Shown here: piece by piece, positions 1 through 13,500 of the stretch
Layout: every line of letters starts with the position of its first letter
Numbering within the stretch: the first letter of the stretch is position 1
NCBI GenBank assembly: GCA_030141605.1
Contig: JAQGDQ010000379.1
Location: 62,001 to 126,000 of the forward strand
Length of the DNA: 64,000 nucleotides
Reading direction: 5' to 3'
DNA from: Tubiluchus corallicola
Lineage: Eukaryota; Priapulida; Priapulimorpha; Priapulimorphida; Tubiluchidae
Notes under the pieces: generated by a model
The model's input: the letters and a program-made list of their open reading frames with translations, nothing else
Databases searched by the model: none
Told to the model about the DNA's origin: nothing
Position numbers and translations under genes: made by a program

Positions 1-1435
1 TAATGATAAAAATCATGCATAAACAAATTTGAACAAATAAGTGTAATAGCCAACTAGCACCTACCGGTAATACTTTGGAAAGATCCTGGCCGCAAGAAAA
101 GAAAAAAAGAAATGCACAATCATCATTACAGCAAATAATTGCTTACCATTCAGAAAGGAAGAGAAGAAAGTCAAAACAGTAAAGCAAAGGAATTCATTAA
201 TAAAGGCAAAGAAATATTACGTTAAAGAAGTTTAATAAGAATAAGATGTAAAATTCACATTAAGTTCATAACAATTTAAAGCCAATCTACAGCATTTAGA
301 TCTAAAATGGCAGCCAACACACAAAAAGTTTATCTTACTGCACATACAATAAAGTTTACATTACTGATGTGTAATAAGGTCCACCTTACCACATATGCAA
401 CAAAAATATGGCATTTATCTACAAGCACACCAAACAACTATCGTTTGACAATAATTGGTCTGGTCATTGCACACAAGATTAGTATCTAAAGTGAATGCCA
501 AGAGGCATTTGTGACTGGCAGCAGTCACCAAGTTCTTGGACAGATTGACAAGTTTTACTTCAATAAAATCATGCTTATTGTACACACTTATATATTTATT
601 TCATACTAAGATGTGCATATCAGCTATTTACAGTGATAAATTATATTTTTTCAGATTCACAAAATGTTGCTAAACTCACTTTCATAAAATTCTGTAAGAA
701 ACACCACATGAAACCTTTGAAGACTTCGAACCAGTTTTATTGCACTCAAATTTTCATTTTCGATTGTTCCAACCCAGAAAGTGTGCATCAAATTAATTTG
801 GAAACTGAACAGAGTCAATTAAATTGATTGAGATCAAAATCGCAGCTCATTGCTGCTTGCCACTGGAAGTTTGGGATATCAAACACTTTCTCCAACAGGC
901 ACCATTTAAGTGCTAGTAACAATGCCACTGTACACTGCTATATTTTACGCAAAACTGTCAAACAACCACAAATGTGTAGCCATAATCTTAATAACATGAC
1001 AACGATGACAAAATCAATTTTGTACCAATTCATTAAAATGAATTTGATTAATAATTTTACTGGATTAGTGGACTGAATGACAGTTTTGAATTTGATTTTT
1101 ACTATACAGCAAAAAGGTTACTCAAGGAGTCAGTGCACACAGTCCCTCTGCAAGTTCACAAGCATGCAGGAATTTTCCTAATGAAATAGAACAATCTAGC
1201 ATTCTGATTTATGTCTGTTAATTTAGACAGAATAACTGACTGACTATTTGTATTTTTCGACTGCACATTCAGCGCTAGCAACACTGATGCTGCACAGCAC
1301 CATATACATCATAAAGAATGATTTCCAAAAAAAATTCTCATTTCTTGTATTAAGTCCAAGCACAATTTACACAAAAAACTCTTGGTAAATACGTTCAGCA
1401 ACATACTCGCTGGTGATAACAGAGCATATACTTAC
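1..1435 (-). other. Intron (partial) after the PDZ6 exon
   Basis: The downstream intron of the scaffold gene runs off the left edge. Plus-strand ORFs of 60-82 codons here are AT-rich, show no domain and look like chance. I see no repeat or exon. Confidence 0.7.
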
Positions 1436-1540
1436 TTTGGTGAGGTTTGTATAGGTGGAGTTGGGGGTGGTCCCGATTTCATGGCGAGCAAGGCAGACTC
1501 ACGATGCACTTGAGCGTCCATGGCAGGAATGTAATGAATA
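1436..1540 (-). CDS. MPDZ: MPDZ-like exon: PDZ6 last strand and linker
   Basis: 105 bp, entry phase 2, exit phase 2; acceptor TTTATTGCACAG, donor GTAAGT. It encodes [20 protein letters not shown] followed by a proline-rich run ([13 protein letters not shown]). It completes PDZ6 and starts the PDZ6-PDZ7 linker. The next exon would be left of position 1. Confidence 0.92.
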
Positions 1541-4500
1541 CTGTGCAATAAAGAAATTCTTTCAAAAACTTTTCAGCAAAAGAATGGATGCTATTTGTTT
1601 GAAACTGACAACCACAAGTGTAAGCAACACTTTAAATAAGCTAGCAAAGCATCTTAGTAAAATGTGTTTATATGTAAAACTCGAGTAATAATCGTAGTAA
1701 TAATTTGGGCAATATGTTTCTAAAAATTTATGTATGGTTAATTACAAAACGTACTCACTCCATATATAATTAGCAAGAAAACAAATGAATGACTTAAGAT
1801 TTCTTTATTATTTTATCACAATAAACATTTTAGATTAGAAAATTTAAACTGACATACTTTATATCTGTGCCTAGTAGCGATGCTCGGCGTAGAATAGCCC
1901 GGGCTTGCGAGTTAGTGATCTTACGCATAGATTCATTGTTTATCGTGACAATGAAATCACCAACTTCAATGTGACCATCTTTAGCAATCGCACCAGATTT
2001 AGAGAGACTTTTAACAATGCAGCCATTTACAGCTCGATCAACTGCTTCTACAGTAAGACCTAAAAGTAAAATAGTGATGAAAATTGTAGCGCTGTCGCAG
2101 CTTTAAATTTGAAACACGTTTTAACGATCTCCCATAATTTGATAAACCATTCTTAAAACATAATCGATTTAGAAGAAATATTAGTGACACATTAGAAGAA
2201 TGTTTAAGGTAACTAAATCAGCATTTTTACATCAATATTATGACTGGTAAACAACCATACTTACTACCGAATGGTAATCGTGCTTCCTAATAGCTTAATT
2301 TTTTTCATACTTTAAAATAATTTATCAGTTTCAATTCAATTTCAATTTCAATTCAAATTTATTTAGCCTCATACAATTCATCAGAAAGTTTTTTTAAATG
2401 CGGTTAGTTCACCTTAGAAAATAAAGAGAAAGAGGCAAAGAGGTGAAAGACCATCGGGTCACCTAGTAGCCACCCGAGTAATCAATTAATACTGTCGATG
2501 AAATTCAGAAATCTTGCTAGTATCATTTGGAGAGAGACAATTTGCTTTTTGGTGAGAAGATACATTTTCTCACGAAGAAATTCAGCTTTCAGCTATACAA
2601 GTAACAATATTATGAGTAAGGATTAAAAACAAATGTTTAAGTTAAAAAGAAATAAATAATAAAGGTATTATCCATTTATGAGCAAAATAATAGTACCAAA
2701 GCTATGAACAGGTAAAAAAACATTAAACAATTCAACAAAGCAATAATTCAAAATGTAATAAAGTGATAATAAAAAATCTTACAAATCAATCTTACAAATT
2801 TTGTTAAACTATTAAATTTTAAACTGTATTTTCTTTAACATCACTCAAATAATTTATGATTGAAACATACAAAGTGTAACATACACTATACAATGTGCAG
2901 TGGAACAGAACTTAATGTAAATATTTTTGTGTGCACAAAGTTATTTATATAGTTTGCTCATGGAAAAATTGCTAAATGATATTTGTGCACATATTTACAC
3001 TCGGAATGTCAAATGCAGTACAGCATTATGCAAAACCAATAAAGTATGTTTAGATTCATGTTTACCTAGCTGATTTTGACCTTTCCGTATCCGTATCCGT
3101 CGTTCTAAGGCAGCTGGTAGTGGAGGGAAATCTGATCCCCAAGAACCGGTAGAACCTGCAAGTCAAAATGCGAAAATAAATGAATTCATAATGGTAAGTT
3201 CTGTTAGGTTCAAATGTATTCAAGTGATTAAAATATAAAAACAGGGAAAATGATGCTCTTTAGCATGTTAATCATAATAAGTTATATAGAACACATAGCC
3301 AATGGGTGTTTGTCAGTACATACAAAAATGAAATTAAAAGTGTAGCAACATTTCAGACCAACAGACAATATAAAACTTGTTTTCATTTTATCAGTCAACA
3401 TTTCTCATCTTTATACACATAAAAATTATTGTAGCAAAAAAAACGTAAAAAAGAAACAAATGCAATGAAAAGTTCAGAGGAAAGTAAAATATTTGTTTTT
3501 CATGTACCAGATGGTGCCACCTACACACAAGAATAAACAAATGCCCGTGAGCATCAATATTGAATGCATCTTGCAGGTGTGATGAAAAGCATTTTTATCA
3601 TAAAATTTTATCATTTAAAGCGTCCATGATTTAGGTATCAACAGTTAGTTTCTATTCAGTTTGTGTTAAATGATGTATGACAAATTGTTATTTATTTACC
3701 TTTCTAAAAGAAATAAATAGTGGATGTTGCAGCTGATGTGTTGTTTGTAACTAATTAAGAGCAAAGTTATTAATAACATTAATGCGGCTTTAATCACATC
3801 ACATCAATGACAAAAAATAAAATATTGCAAACTTTCTTACCAACACTTAAACTAGGTGAAGGCATAGGTGACAGACGCGGTGAAGCAAGAGGTGTCGACT
3901 GCTGAGAGCCAGTGGTCACCATAAGGTCACTTACAGGTGCTGCCACGTCCACTTGTTCTTCTTTGCTATATTTATGACCATTCAGAAGCTAAAAATAAAG
4001 ATACAGTTTCAATTATAACCGTTTTTAAAGAAACAATGGGAAAACACTATAACAGAGTTATTTTGTTAGACACTTCAGAGAAAGACAGTGAAAAAACAAG
4101 ACAGCATTGAAAGACAGAGTAATCCAAGAACTGAAACGAATTCATTCAGTACTGTAAAGTATTGTAAGTACTGCAAAACATTAATTGTCACTAGAATTGC
4201 GATAATATGATGTCCTGATTTATCTAAGAGTTAAAAAGTAAATAAAAATAATCACGATAATTTTCTTTCATTTCATATTAGATTTTGTTGTTTGAATGCT
4301 TGGAATCAACGTATGTTATGGTTAACACGAAAAACTATAGTGCCTAAGAAGACCCCCATAAACACAACATTGAGCCTTAGACCCGCTGGTTTTTCAAGTG
4401 AGCCCTTCGACGTTGCAACTTCTCAAAAAAAACTGCAGATTAATTTTACTTGTGCCGCTGATTTTCTGATTCATATGCTTTGTTGCCCTCTGGAAAATTG

Positions 4501-7500
4501 CAGGACAACAACCACCCACATATGTGGAACAACCCTTTTATCGTGAATAAAAGATGACGCAACAAGTTAGTTTGATTTGTGGATGAGTTGGAAGGCAAAG
4601 AGTTGCACCCCCACCATAAAAATCTACTAGCTCTTAACAAGTACATAAAAACGACATTAATTTTAAAGTGCACCTAACAAAAGGCAATAATCATAATATG
4701 GTCAAATACAACATTACAACATATCAACTACAAATACAATATTTTATCAATGACATAAAACGCAATGACGTCCTCTGCTTCTAATGCAAGTAATAAAAGG
4801 TAGTAAGGCAGTCAGGCTCAGAATATCAACTGAGATTACCTCGTCCATCGTTTTCTTTGATAAAAACCCTTCTGGAAGGTTAAAATAATTAGAACCGTCG
4901 CTACTGTAGTCATCGCCTTCATCATCATCAAGGGGTGGAAGTGGTGGTGGGGAGAGGGGAACAGTGACTTGTTCAGCTGGAGACTGTTAGAAGAAACGAA
5001 ACCATGCATGCAAAAGTAAAATTAAAATCAACAAATTAAAATTGTATTATAAACTAAATTAAGTGCAAATAAATGTTATTAACACAAAACACACAGAATT
5101 TTCTACAAACTATATATTAGAATGTGTGGGTAATTCAGAAATGAAAACAAACAAACAAAAATGTAAATCTGACTGGCTAATTATTAATAAAACACCATTT
5201 TTTGTGCACTATTTAAACATTAGAAAATGTTATTGCTAGAATGCTGAAACTTGTTTACGAAACTAAATATATTAAAATGTTAGAACCAACCACTCAGTGA
5301 ATTACAGTGAGATAGTTAAGTTAATTAAGTGCATCGTATTTCAAATCAAACTGAAAAAAATCAAACAAAACTACTATAACTCAGGCAGATAATTCACGGT
5401 TAGGAAAAAGACCAGTTACCTGACTAGCAAAGTGAATGAATGAAGGTGAAAGAATATTTAAACTTTTCTTATATTGGAAGTATTTCTCAAAATTTGTAGT
5501 CTTCAAGGAAAACAGACAGCTCTTTTTAGACCATACTACACTTAGACCGACAAAGAGGTCAGTTGACAGGCATCTTTCTGCTTTCAAATGCATCTTAAGC
5601 ATATTTACAAGACTAAAGAATGCAAAACCACACAGAAACACAAAAATTCCGCAAATTTCTTCTCTTAGTTACCTTTTCCTTGTTACTTTCTTGCCGATTA
5701 CAAAATTTCCCAACTAAGTTCTGCTATTTTAAATGTATTCACTGTCTTGTGAATAATCATGGATTGATAATGATTGATTGAAAACCATAATAAAACATGA
5801 TATTATTATTTTAGTAGCGCTAGTTACAATATCACATTGCGGCGATTCAAGCGTTCTACAGTATTTAGCAAGGCTCATATAACAGTGCTCAGTTAATTAT
5901 GCCAATGCGCAATCAATTACTACGACAACTTATGAGACAGGTGTTTCAGACACGTGGGAAAACTAGGAATGAGATTCAGGTATGATTAATCACGCAAGTT
6001 CTGGCAGGTGATTATATACATTAAAAACTTGAAAAAGCTGCAAACGTCAGAAATTTTTAGTCGTGCAGACATAGAGAAAATACGTGTCACAGTCACTCAA
6101 AACTAACAATAGAGTTACCAATAACAAGTACAACGCTTTACAGTCAATTAACGTCGGTGTAAACCGTCTGATGCCACAAATAAAATAAAGAGTAAAACTG
6201 TCGCGCAAGTTGAAAAAAAAGGTGACTAATAATCTGCCACAGTCGACTTAGTACAGAACTACAGCAACTTTATACACAATACAGGAAAGAGAAAGCAGCA
6301 AGCAAACAAATCACTAAAACACACACCTGTGATTAGGCCATGAAGTGTAATCACTGAAACACACACCTGTGATTAGGCCATGAAGTGTAATCACTGAAAC
6401 ACACACCTGTGATTATACTTATGGAAGTGTAATCACTGAAATACACACCTGTGATTAGGCCATGAAGTGTAATCACTGAAATACACACATGAGATTCAAC
6501 CACGAAGGTTAATCACTGAAACACACACACCTGTGATTAGACAATGGAAGTGTAATCGCTGAAACGCACCCTTGAGTTATACCATAAAAGTGTAATCACT
6601 GAAACACACACCTGAGATTCAACCACGAAGGTTAATCACTGAAAAACACACTTGTGATTGAACCATGGAAGTGTAATCACTGAAACACACACACCTGTGA
6701 TTAGACAATGGAAGTGTAATCGCTGAAACGCACCCTTGAGTTAGACCATAAAAGTGTAATCACTGAAACACACACCTGAGATTCAACCACAAGGGTAATC
6801 ACTGAAAAACACACTTGTGATTAAACCATGGAAGTGTAATCACTGAAACACACACACCTGTGATTAGACAATGGAAGTGTAATCGCTGAAACGCACCCTT
6901 GAGTTAGACCATAAAAGTGTAATCACTGAAACACACACCTGAGATTCAACCACGAAGGGTAATCGCTGAAAAACACACTTGTGATTAAACCATGGCAGTG
7001 TAATCACTGAAAAACACACCCATGATTAAGCCAGTGAAGTGTTTTAACAACAAACAGAAATTAAATAAAAAGAACCAGCTTCGCTTGAGTAAATACTTAA
7101 CCGCACTCTTCATGTATTAAATATTTATTCACAAAGATTTACGCAGTTTCTATATTATTAACCTTTGACAATATTGCTAAAGGCAGCCAAAGCCCAAGCT
7201 ATCCAACATTTTACACTTTTACAGTTTTCCTGCTAATCAATAACATTGCATAACAAACCTTAGAAAGCCCTAATTAACTATTAACTTGTACCTTGTACAA
7301 CTTGAGATGTTAAGATGAGCTATGAACTAATCTTTCTTGAGCGGAGGAGGTATATGAGGGTAATAACTACAGCAAGCCAGTGTGAAATCAATAATAAATT
7401 TTGATGAAGTTACACATAAAAAATGCAGAAAGTAATTACAGTACGGTACACGGGCAATCTTGTAGTTTTGTTTTAACTTTAGACGTTATTTTCTTGCCTT

Positions 7501-10500
7501 TATACAATTTCTACATAAGTGCCTATAACTCAGTAGCTGCCTTTAAGTTTTCTTGCCTTTGTACATTGTCTACACAAGTGTCTATAACTCCGTAGCTACT
7601 CAGAAATCAGAGGTTTTTTGCCTTTGGTACATTCTCTATACAAGTGTCTAGAACTCACTACCTTCTTAAAAATTTCTTTCCTTTGTATATTCTCTACACA
7701 AGTGCAAATAACTCAGCAGCTACTCACAAAATTTTCTTGCTTTTGGTACGTTCTCTACACAAGGACTATAATTCACTAGCTGCTAGGAAGTCAGAAATAA
7801 GGTTTTCAGCGAAGCCATCGCCCAGCTAGGCAGTAAAGTCAATTAAGAAAACAAACAGAGAAGCATGTCCCGAAGATCAGGGTTTCTGCAAATAAGAACA
7901 TTCAGCAAACATGGAGATTTATCTGGTCAGTTGCTTCTTATCAGACAAGACAGGAAAGTCAGAGAATACGTGAACTATATTGCACAATTCTTTAGGTATG
8001 TGAATAGTAGAATAGAGTATTTCATGTGAAACGTATAGCTGCTATTGACAGTTCTGTATACACAATATGTAATGCACGATATGGTACCTTATAAACATTA
8101 AACACTGTAGACTGTATTGAGTAGTTTCTAATAAACCATGTGAACTAAATGTTCAAAATTCTTTAGAGACAAACTGAAATGTGTCGCGTAGTTTTACAAT
8201 GTATTGGGTAAATACACCATACGGATATCGTGTGAAATGACTGAAATCCATCCAAGTTCACTGTAGGAAGTACTGGGTGCACATAAATGTTGAGAATAAA
8301 TCTAGTGAGACAACTTTTTATGAATTTCCAGCTAAGCATAACTCATTTAAAACAGTTCAAGTAAATTAAACGAAAGCGATTACAGAAAAAACTCTTTCTA
8401 CAGACAGCAGACATTGTATCAGATAGTATTACTTTCAGACAAGTCATTCAAATACAGCATTCTTGAAAATTCTGAGTCAAAATTGTTGACATTGGAGGAA
8501 ATTAATTTAAATATAGTTTTGAAAGGTGGTTAAATGATCATGATCAGGCTTGTGCTGAAATGTAACAGTAGAACGTCTCTTCAGCCTCACATAAGGCAGA
8601 GTAACAGAAAAGTCAATATGCACCAGCCAACAGGAATAATAACTGTAGTTCGACTTTAAACCAGATGGCGAATTTCACACGACCGTCATCATACACAGAG
8701 AGCTTCTTTTAACAAAACAAATGAGCATAGAATCAATTACAATGTAATTAGGAGAACGTTACAGAGAACTGTGAAAAAATGCTTCTCAAAGTTACACGTT
8801 TTAAGATTAGGAGCCAGCCAGGAACTCGTACTTTTTACTATAGTTGTTAATTATTCATTAACATTTTTTCCGTAACTACTGTCAATTTAATTAACCAGCA
8901 TTTTTTGTATTATAATATTAAAATCCACAACCAATGGTAAATGGAAATTTTAAATGCAGTAAGGTAAAAGACGAAAGACTCTTTCTAATTGGCTTCATTG
9001 ACACTTAAACAGCGTCGCATAACAAAAAATTAAAAAGTCACTAACCGAACTCCACCCACCCAATAAAACTACTAAACGCCTTATGTGATCTTACACAAAA
9101 TTAAAATAACTTGTCAAAATTCCATTACAAAATTCATCTGAGTCACATATGAAGCAAAGCAACTAGAAGACATCTACGACTGAAGTTGTTCATCAGTGAA
9201 GTGTCGTTTTTGCTCTCTGTAAACTTGAACTGACCTTGACCTCGGACTAACTAACAGGAACTAACGCGTCTCTTCGCAAGTTTTCGTATAATACAACACC
9301 TATATTACAAGATAGATTTTGTTTTAAACAAGTTGACCTTCGACTTAAAACAAAAAAAATCGCGCAATTATAAGACAAAAAAATCATGTATTTTTTTATT
9401 TTTACCAAACCGAAAATTTCCGATTGACATTTGACCTCGGGATAACTTTACAGGTCAGCAATCTAGCGATGGGAAAATACTAAAAAAATGAACAAGTTTG
9501 CTTCAAAATTATACTGCAAGTTTTATTACTGTCAACAATGACCCATACCAAACAAACAAACAAACATATTCATTTATTAGCATTGCCACTGTACTAAACT
9601 CTTAATATATTTGTGAGAGGTAAAATCGCTTTTGTCGAACGTATTTTATCTAGACTGTAGCAAAATCCTCTCCCCCTTAAATGGGAACACATGTAGTTTT
9701 AAATAACCTAGTATATGTATATTATGTATAACCTAATTAATGCACTGTGCGCGGGATTGACGCAACTTCATTAAATGTTTCCTCTAATATCCCACATACA
9801 AATAACTAATGACCACACGTTTACAGTTAATGTCACCTAGCACGCAATCCAGCAGAACACAGTACCCTGTATTCAGTAAATATCATTTATATGTCAACTC
9901 TATTCAATATACAGTGTAATTGAGAATGCTTACGTTAATGCACAGTTAGACCAAACGTTATCTAATCTGAAAACTGAAAACGTGCCATCGAAATTGACTA
10001 ATTACATAGTTTACTTTCATTTTTTTATATAACTGTGTTTGTTTACCTGTCTGTCTGTTTTTGCTCAACTATTTATCTGCTCCTTAAACTAAAAAATGTT
10101 TAGTTTCGATGGTCACTTTAAAGATGAAACAAGTTCAACTCGGACAATTCGTCGACAGATGCGAAATCTGTTCTATTATAATCTTCCGCAGGTTTAGGTT
10201 TTGCGTTTAGGTATTAGGTTTTTAGAAAACGACGTCAACGTCGCCATCTTTAATTCATGATGGCAAATCGAAAATGGGACTCAGGAAGTCGATGTGGAGT
10301 TCGTTCTAGTACGTTCCTGTAAATTTTCACGACAATCCATTGCGAAATAATGAAGCCTAGGGCCTTTTTTGAAAATGATGTCATCGTTGCCACGTCGAGA
10401 GAGAAAGACGGATCGAAATTCACTCGGTTGTCTATACAGAATGTGTTCTAGTCAGTGTGTTCCTATAAAGATTCATGATGTCTGCCGAAAATGATGTTAT

Positions 10501-13500
10501 TGCTACTGTCTTTAATTCGAAATGACGGATCGGAAATCTGATTCCGTCAGTCGATGAGGAGTGTTTTAGTACAGTCCTGCAAAGTTTCGTGATAATCAGT
10601 TGTGAATTGGGGGAGCCTTAGGATTTTCTCAGAAAAGATATTATTGCCATCTTGAATTCAAAATGGTGGATCGAAAATACCGATATCGTCAGTCGATATG
10701 GAATTTTTGTTCTGGTAGATTCTGGTAAAGTTAAATAACGATCCATTGCTAATTCATGATGCCTTGGGCTTTTTTTCGAAAAATCATCACTCGACAACAA
10801 AAACAGGAGCAACAAAAACAAAACATCCAGATGAATAGTGATTTGGGTTGAGTCTCGACCAAAAATGTTACACTTCAAAAAACTGAAATACCTATAAACA
10901 TGCACTAGAACTCTCAAGAAATTAATTGTGTAAGCGTTTTATTTCGTTAGAAGTACTCCATTAACCATCTGATCTTGTCAACTAAGTGAAAGGCAGACAT
11001 AAACAGGCACTAATAAAAACAACGCTAAAATTACTTCATTAGTGCAAAAATAGAGGTAGTGGAAAACTGTAAACAAAAAAGACCTGTATGTTCACTTTGA
11101 ACTTAATTTAGCGTATATGTTCACATTGCTCAGAATGAACTATCATGCTAATTTGCTCACACTGCTAGAATGAACCTGTACGTTAACACTCCTCAGAATG
11201 TACCTGTATGTTCACATTGTTCAAAGTAATTCTGCATGTTCACATGGTTCAGAATGAACATGTATGTTCACATTACTCAGAATGAACATTTATGTTCACA
11301 TTGCTCTGAATGTAGCGTTTAGTAATCAGTAAACTGCGAGATTCAATTCAATCAAAATGTTATGAGTGCAATTATGGGCTGTAAAACCCACTTAAATGCT
11401 CACTCACACAAAATTCCTGTCTACTCACAGACATTAAATGCGTTTCTTACAATTGCACAAGGCAACTTCATTAGTCAAAAACACTTTCTGGCAAGAGTCG
11501 AAATCTTTTCTTCGAAATAAGATATTTAGTAATGGATAATGAAACTTTGATATAATGTTTCAAACAAGTGACAACCAATTGACATAATACGTACAGAGCT
11601 GTGTTTCAAAATCAAAACAGCCACCACTTCAAATTTTTTTGCTGATGACAGGTATATTCGAGCATTGCATATTACGAAAAAGTACTTTTCACACTTTCCC
11701 CGAATTTTATCTACTCACAAATAAGTATTATGATGATGATAAAAAAAAATTATATTCCAGACTCCACTTTCAGACTCCAAGCGATGAAGCGAAAACGTTT
11801 TGTACCTTCTACACTAAATAGAAAATGGCTTTTAAGTCTTAATTTAGAAGTGTGGCACGTTTGACTGACGTTTACATCAAGAATACTGCCACCGAACCAC
11901 AAATCCCTTTATCTATAATAAGCAGGTTACCATATTGCGCGACATGTATATAGCAATCCCACATAATCTACCCATAACTCAAGTACTTTATCCTAGTAAA
12001 TTGCTACTGTAGGGTCTTGCATGACATAATCACACTCGAATTATAATAAAAAACACAAGTGTTGAGAAAAATAATAGCTTGAAAATGCATAAGAGATTAA
12101 AATTATTTTTTATAAATGAGCAATATTAATTTTTTTTGTAAATTTGCTGAGAATTTCGATTTGTTTACTTACTGTAACACCAACCATACAGTACATGTAC
12201 ACAACAATATTTTATACATTTTACTGTAAAAGCATAGCCTACATTCTTGCCAGAAATAAGTTTTATACGAACTAGTAGTAATCGTAAACTAATCGTTATG
12301 ATGCTTCTTTGACTATGTGCCAGCACTGAATAACATCATTTTTTTACTGCACAAAATTTTAATCTTATACCTTTTAATAAGCTTTTTCGCAGTTTCGTTG
12401 TGCGTACGCGCAGTTGCTGTAGATCAAATGTTAAGTGTACCCAACGAGGGTCTTTACAACCGTCACGTGACATGTGGATCAAGCAAAGCTGCCTGCCGCA
12501 TCTGTTCAGTAACTACAATTGTTTTACGTGGACTTTACTTAAAACTATGCATTAGTCTGCGGATAGAGAGTGAATTACTAGCAGGATCTTGTTTGGGAAC
12601 AAGAACAAGAAAAATGAACAAGGTAAAGTTCTAGCTAGCTGCTAAAACTGTTACAATTACAATAGCTTGGGCTGCAAGGCGCTGTCAAGTGTGCACAAAT
12701 GCGTTGACAGGTACACTTAACCTTTGGCGTTTTAACCACCATCATCAATCGCTGGAACTATGAAAAGGCTCATTATTAAGCAGTACACGAGAAGTGCAAA
12801 GCTTCTAATTTCAATTGCTTCAGTAAAAAAAGAAATTCTTTTATCTTATCTTTGTAAGTTATTATGTAAATTACTTTCTGATTTTTTTTCCGTATAAAAC
12901 AATTGCCAAGCAGGAGTGAATAATACATACGTGGAAAAGTTATTACATTAAATATGAATAAAAGGCGCATTACACGCACACTTGACCCAGTCACACAAAC
13001 CAAGAACTAATTACCCGCGCCTAATTTATTCTGAGATTAGGGAACGGAAATCCAAGTCAAAAACCACTCACCTGAAGAAGCCAAAAATCAATACTAATTA
13101 CTGGTAATCGATAATTGCAGCTGCTTTGCGGAGATGCGTGTGTGTATGCTTGGGTGGTGCGCAAGGCAGAGCGTGGGGTGTCCATGTATGTGAAGCCACA
13201 CACACCAACAATAAATCTCAATGCTTATCAGTGAATGAAACCAAATTAAGTGAAGTGCAAAATTTTAGCACTACCAACTAGTGATTGGAAACACAAAGGT
13301 TGTGTTGAACAGGATAATAGAACGAGATGCAAGAAATAGTTAGTGAGACAGTGTCTGTATCACAAACTAACGTTTACTACTTTACTCTATGGTGACTGGA
13401 ACATAGTGGGAAAAGTAAGAAGACAAAACTTAGTGTATAATTAAAGAAAAATATCTCAAATAACAGACGATGGAGAAAAACAGTGGCAAGCTGCTAATGG

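Larger units (their letters stand above)
1541..3065 (-). other. Two introns around the PDZ6 core exon
   Basis: 1541-1857 and 2060-3065 are introns. The first holds nothing recognisable. The second contains the retroelement-like tail at 2328-2500; the remainder is plain AT-rich DNA. Confidence 0.8.

Noticed and set aside
11639-11821. Frame with FADDR resembling an RT catalytic box
   Set aside because: No other RT block before or after it; the match is five residues in an AT-rich frame.
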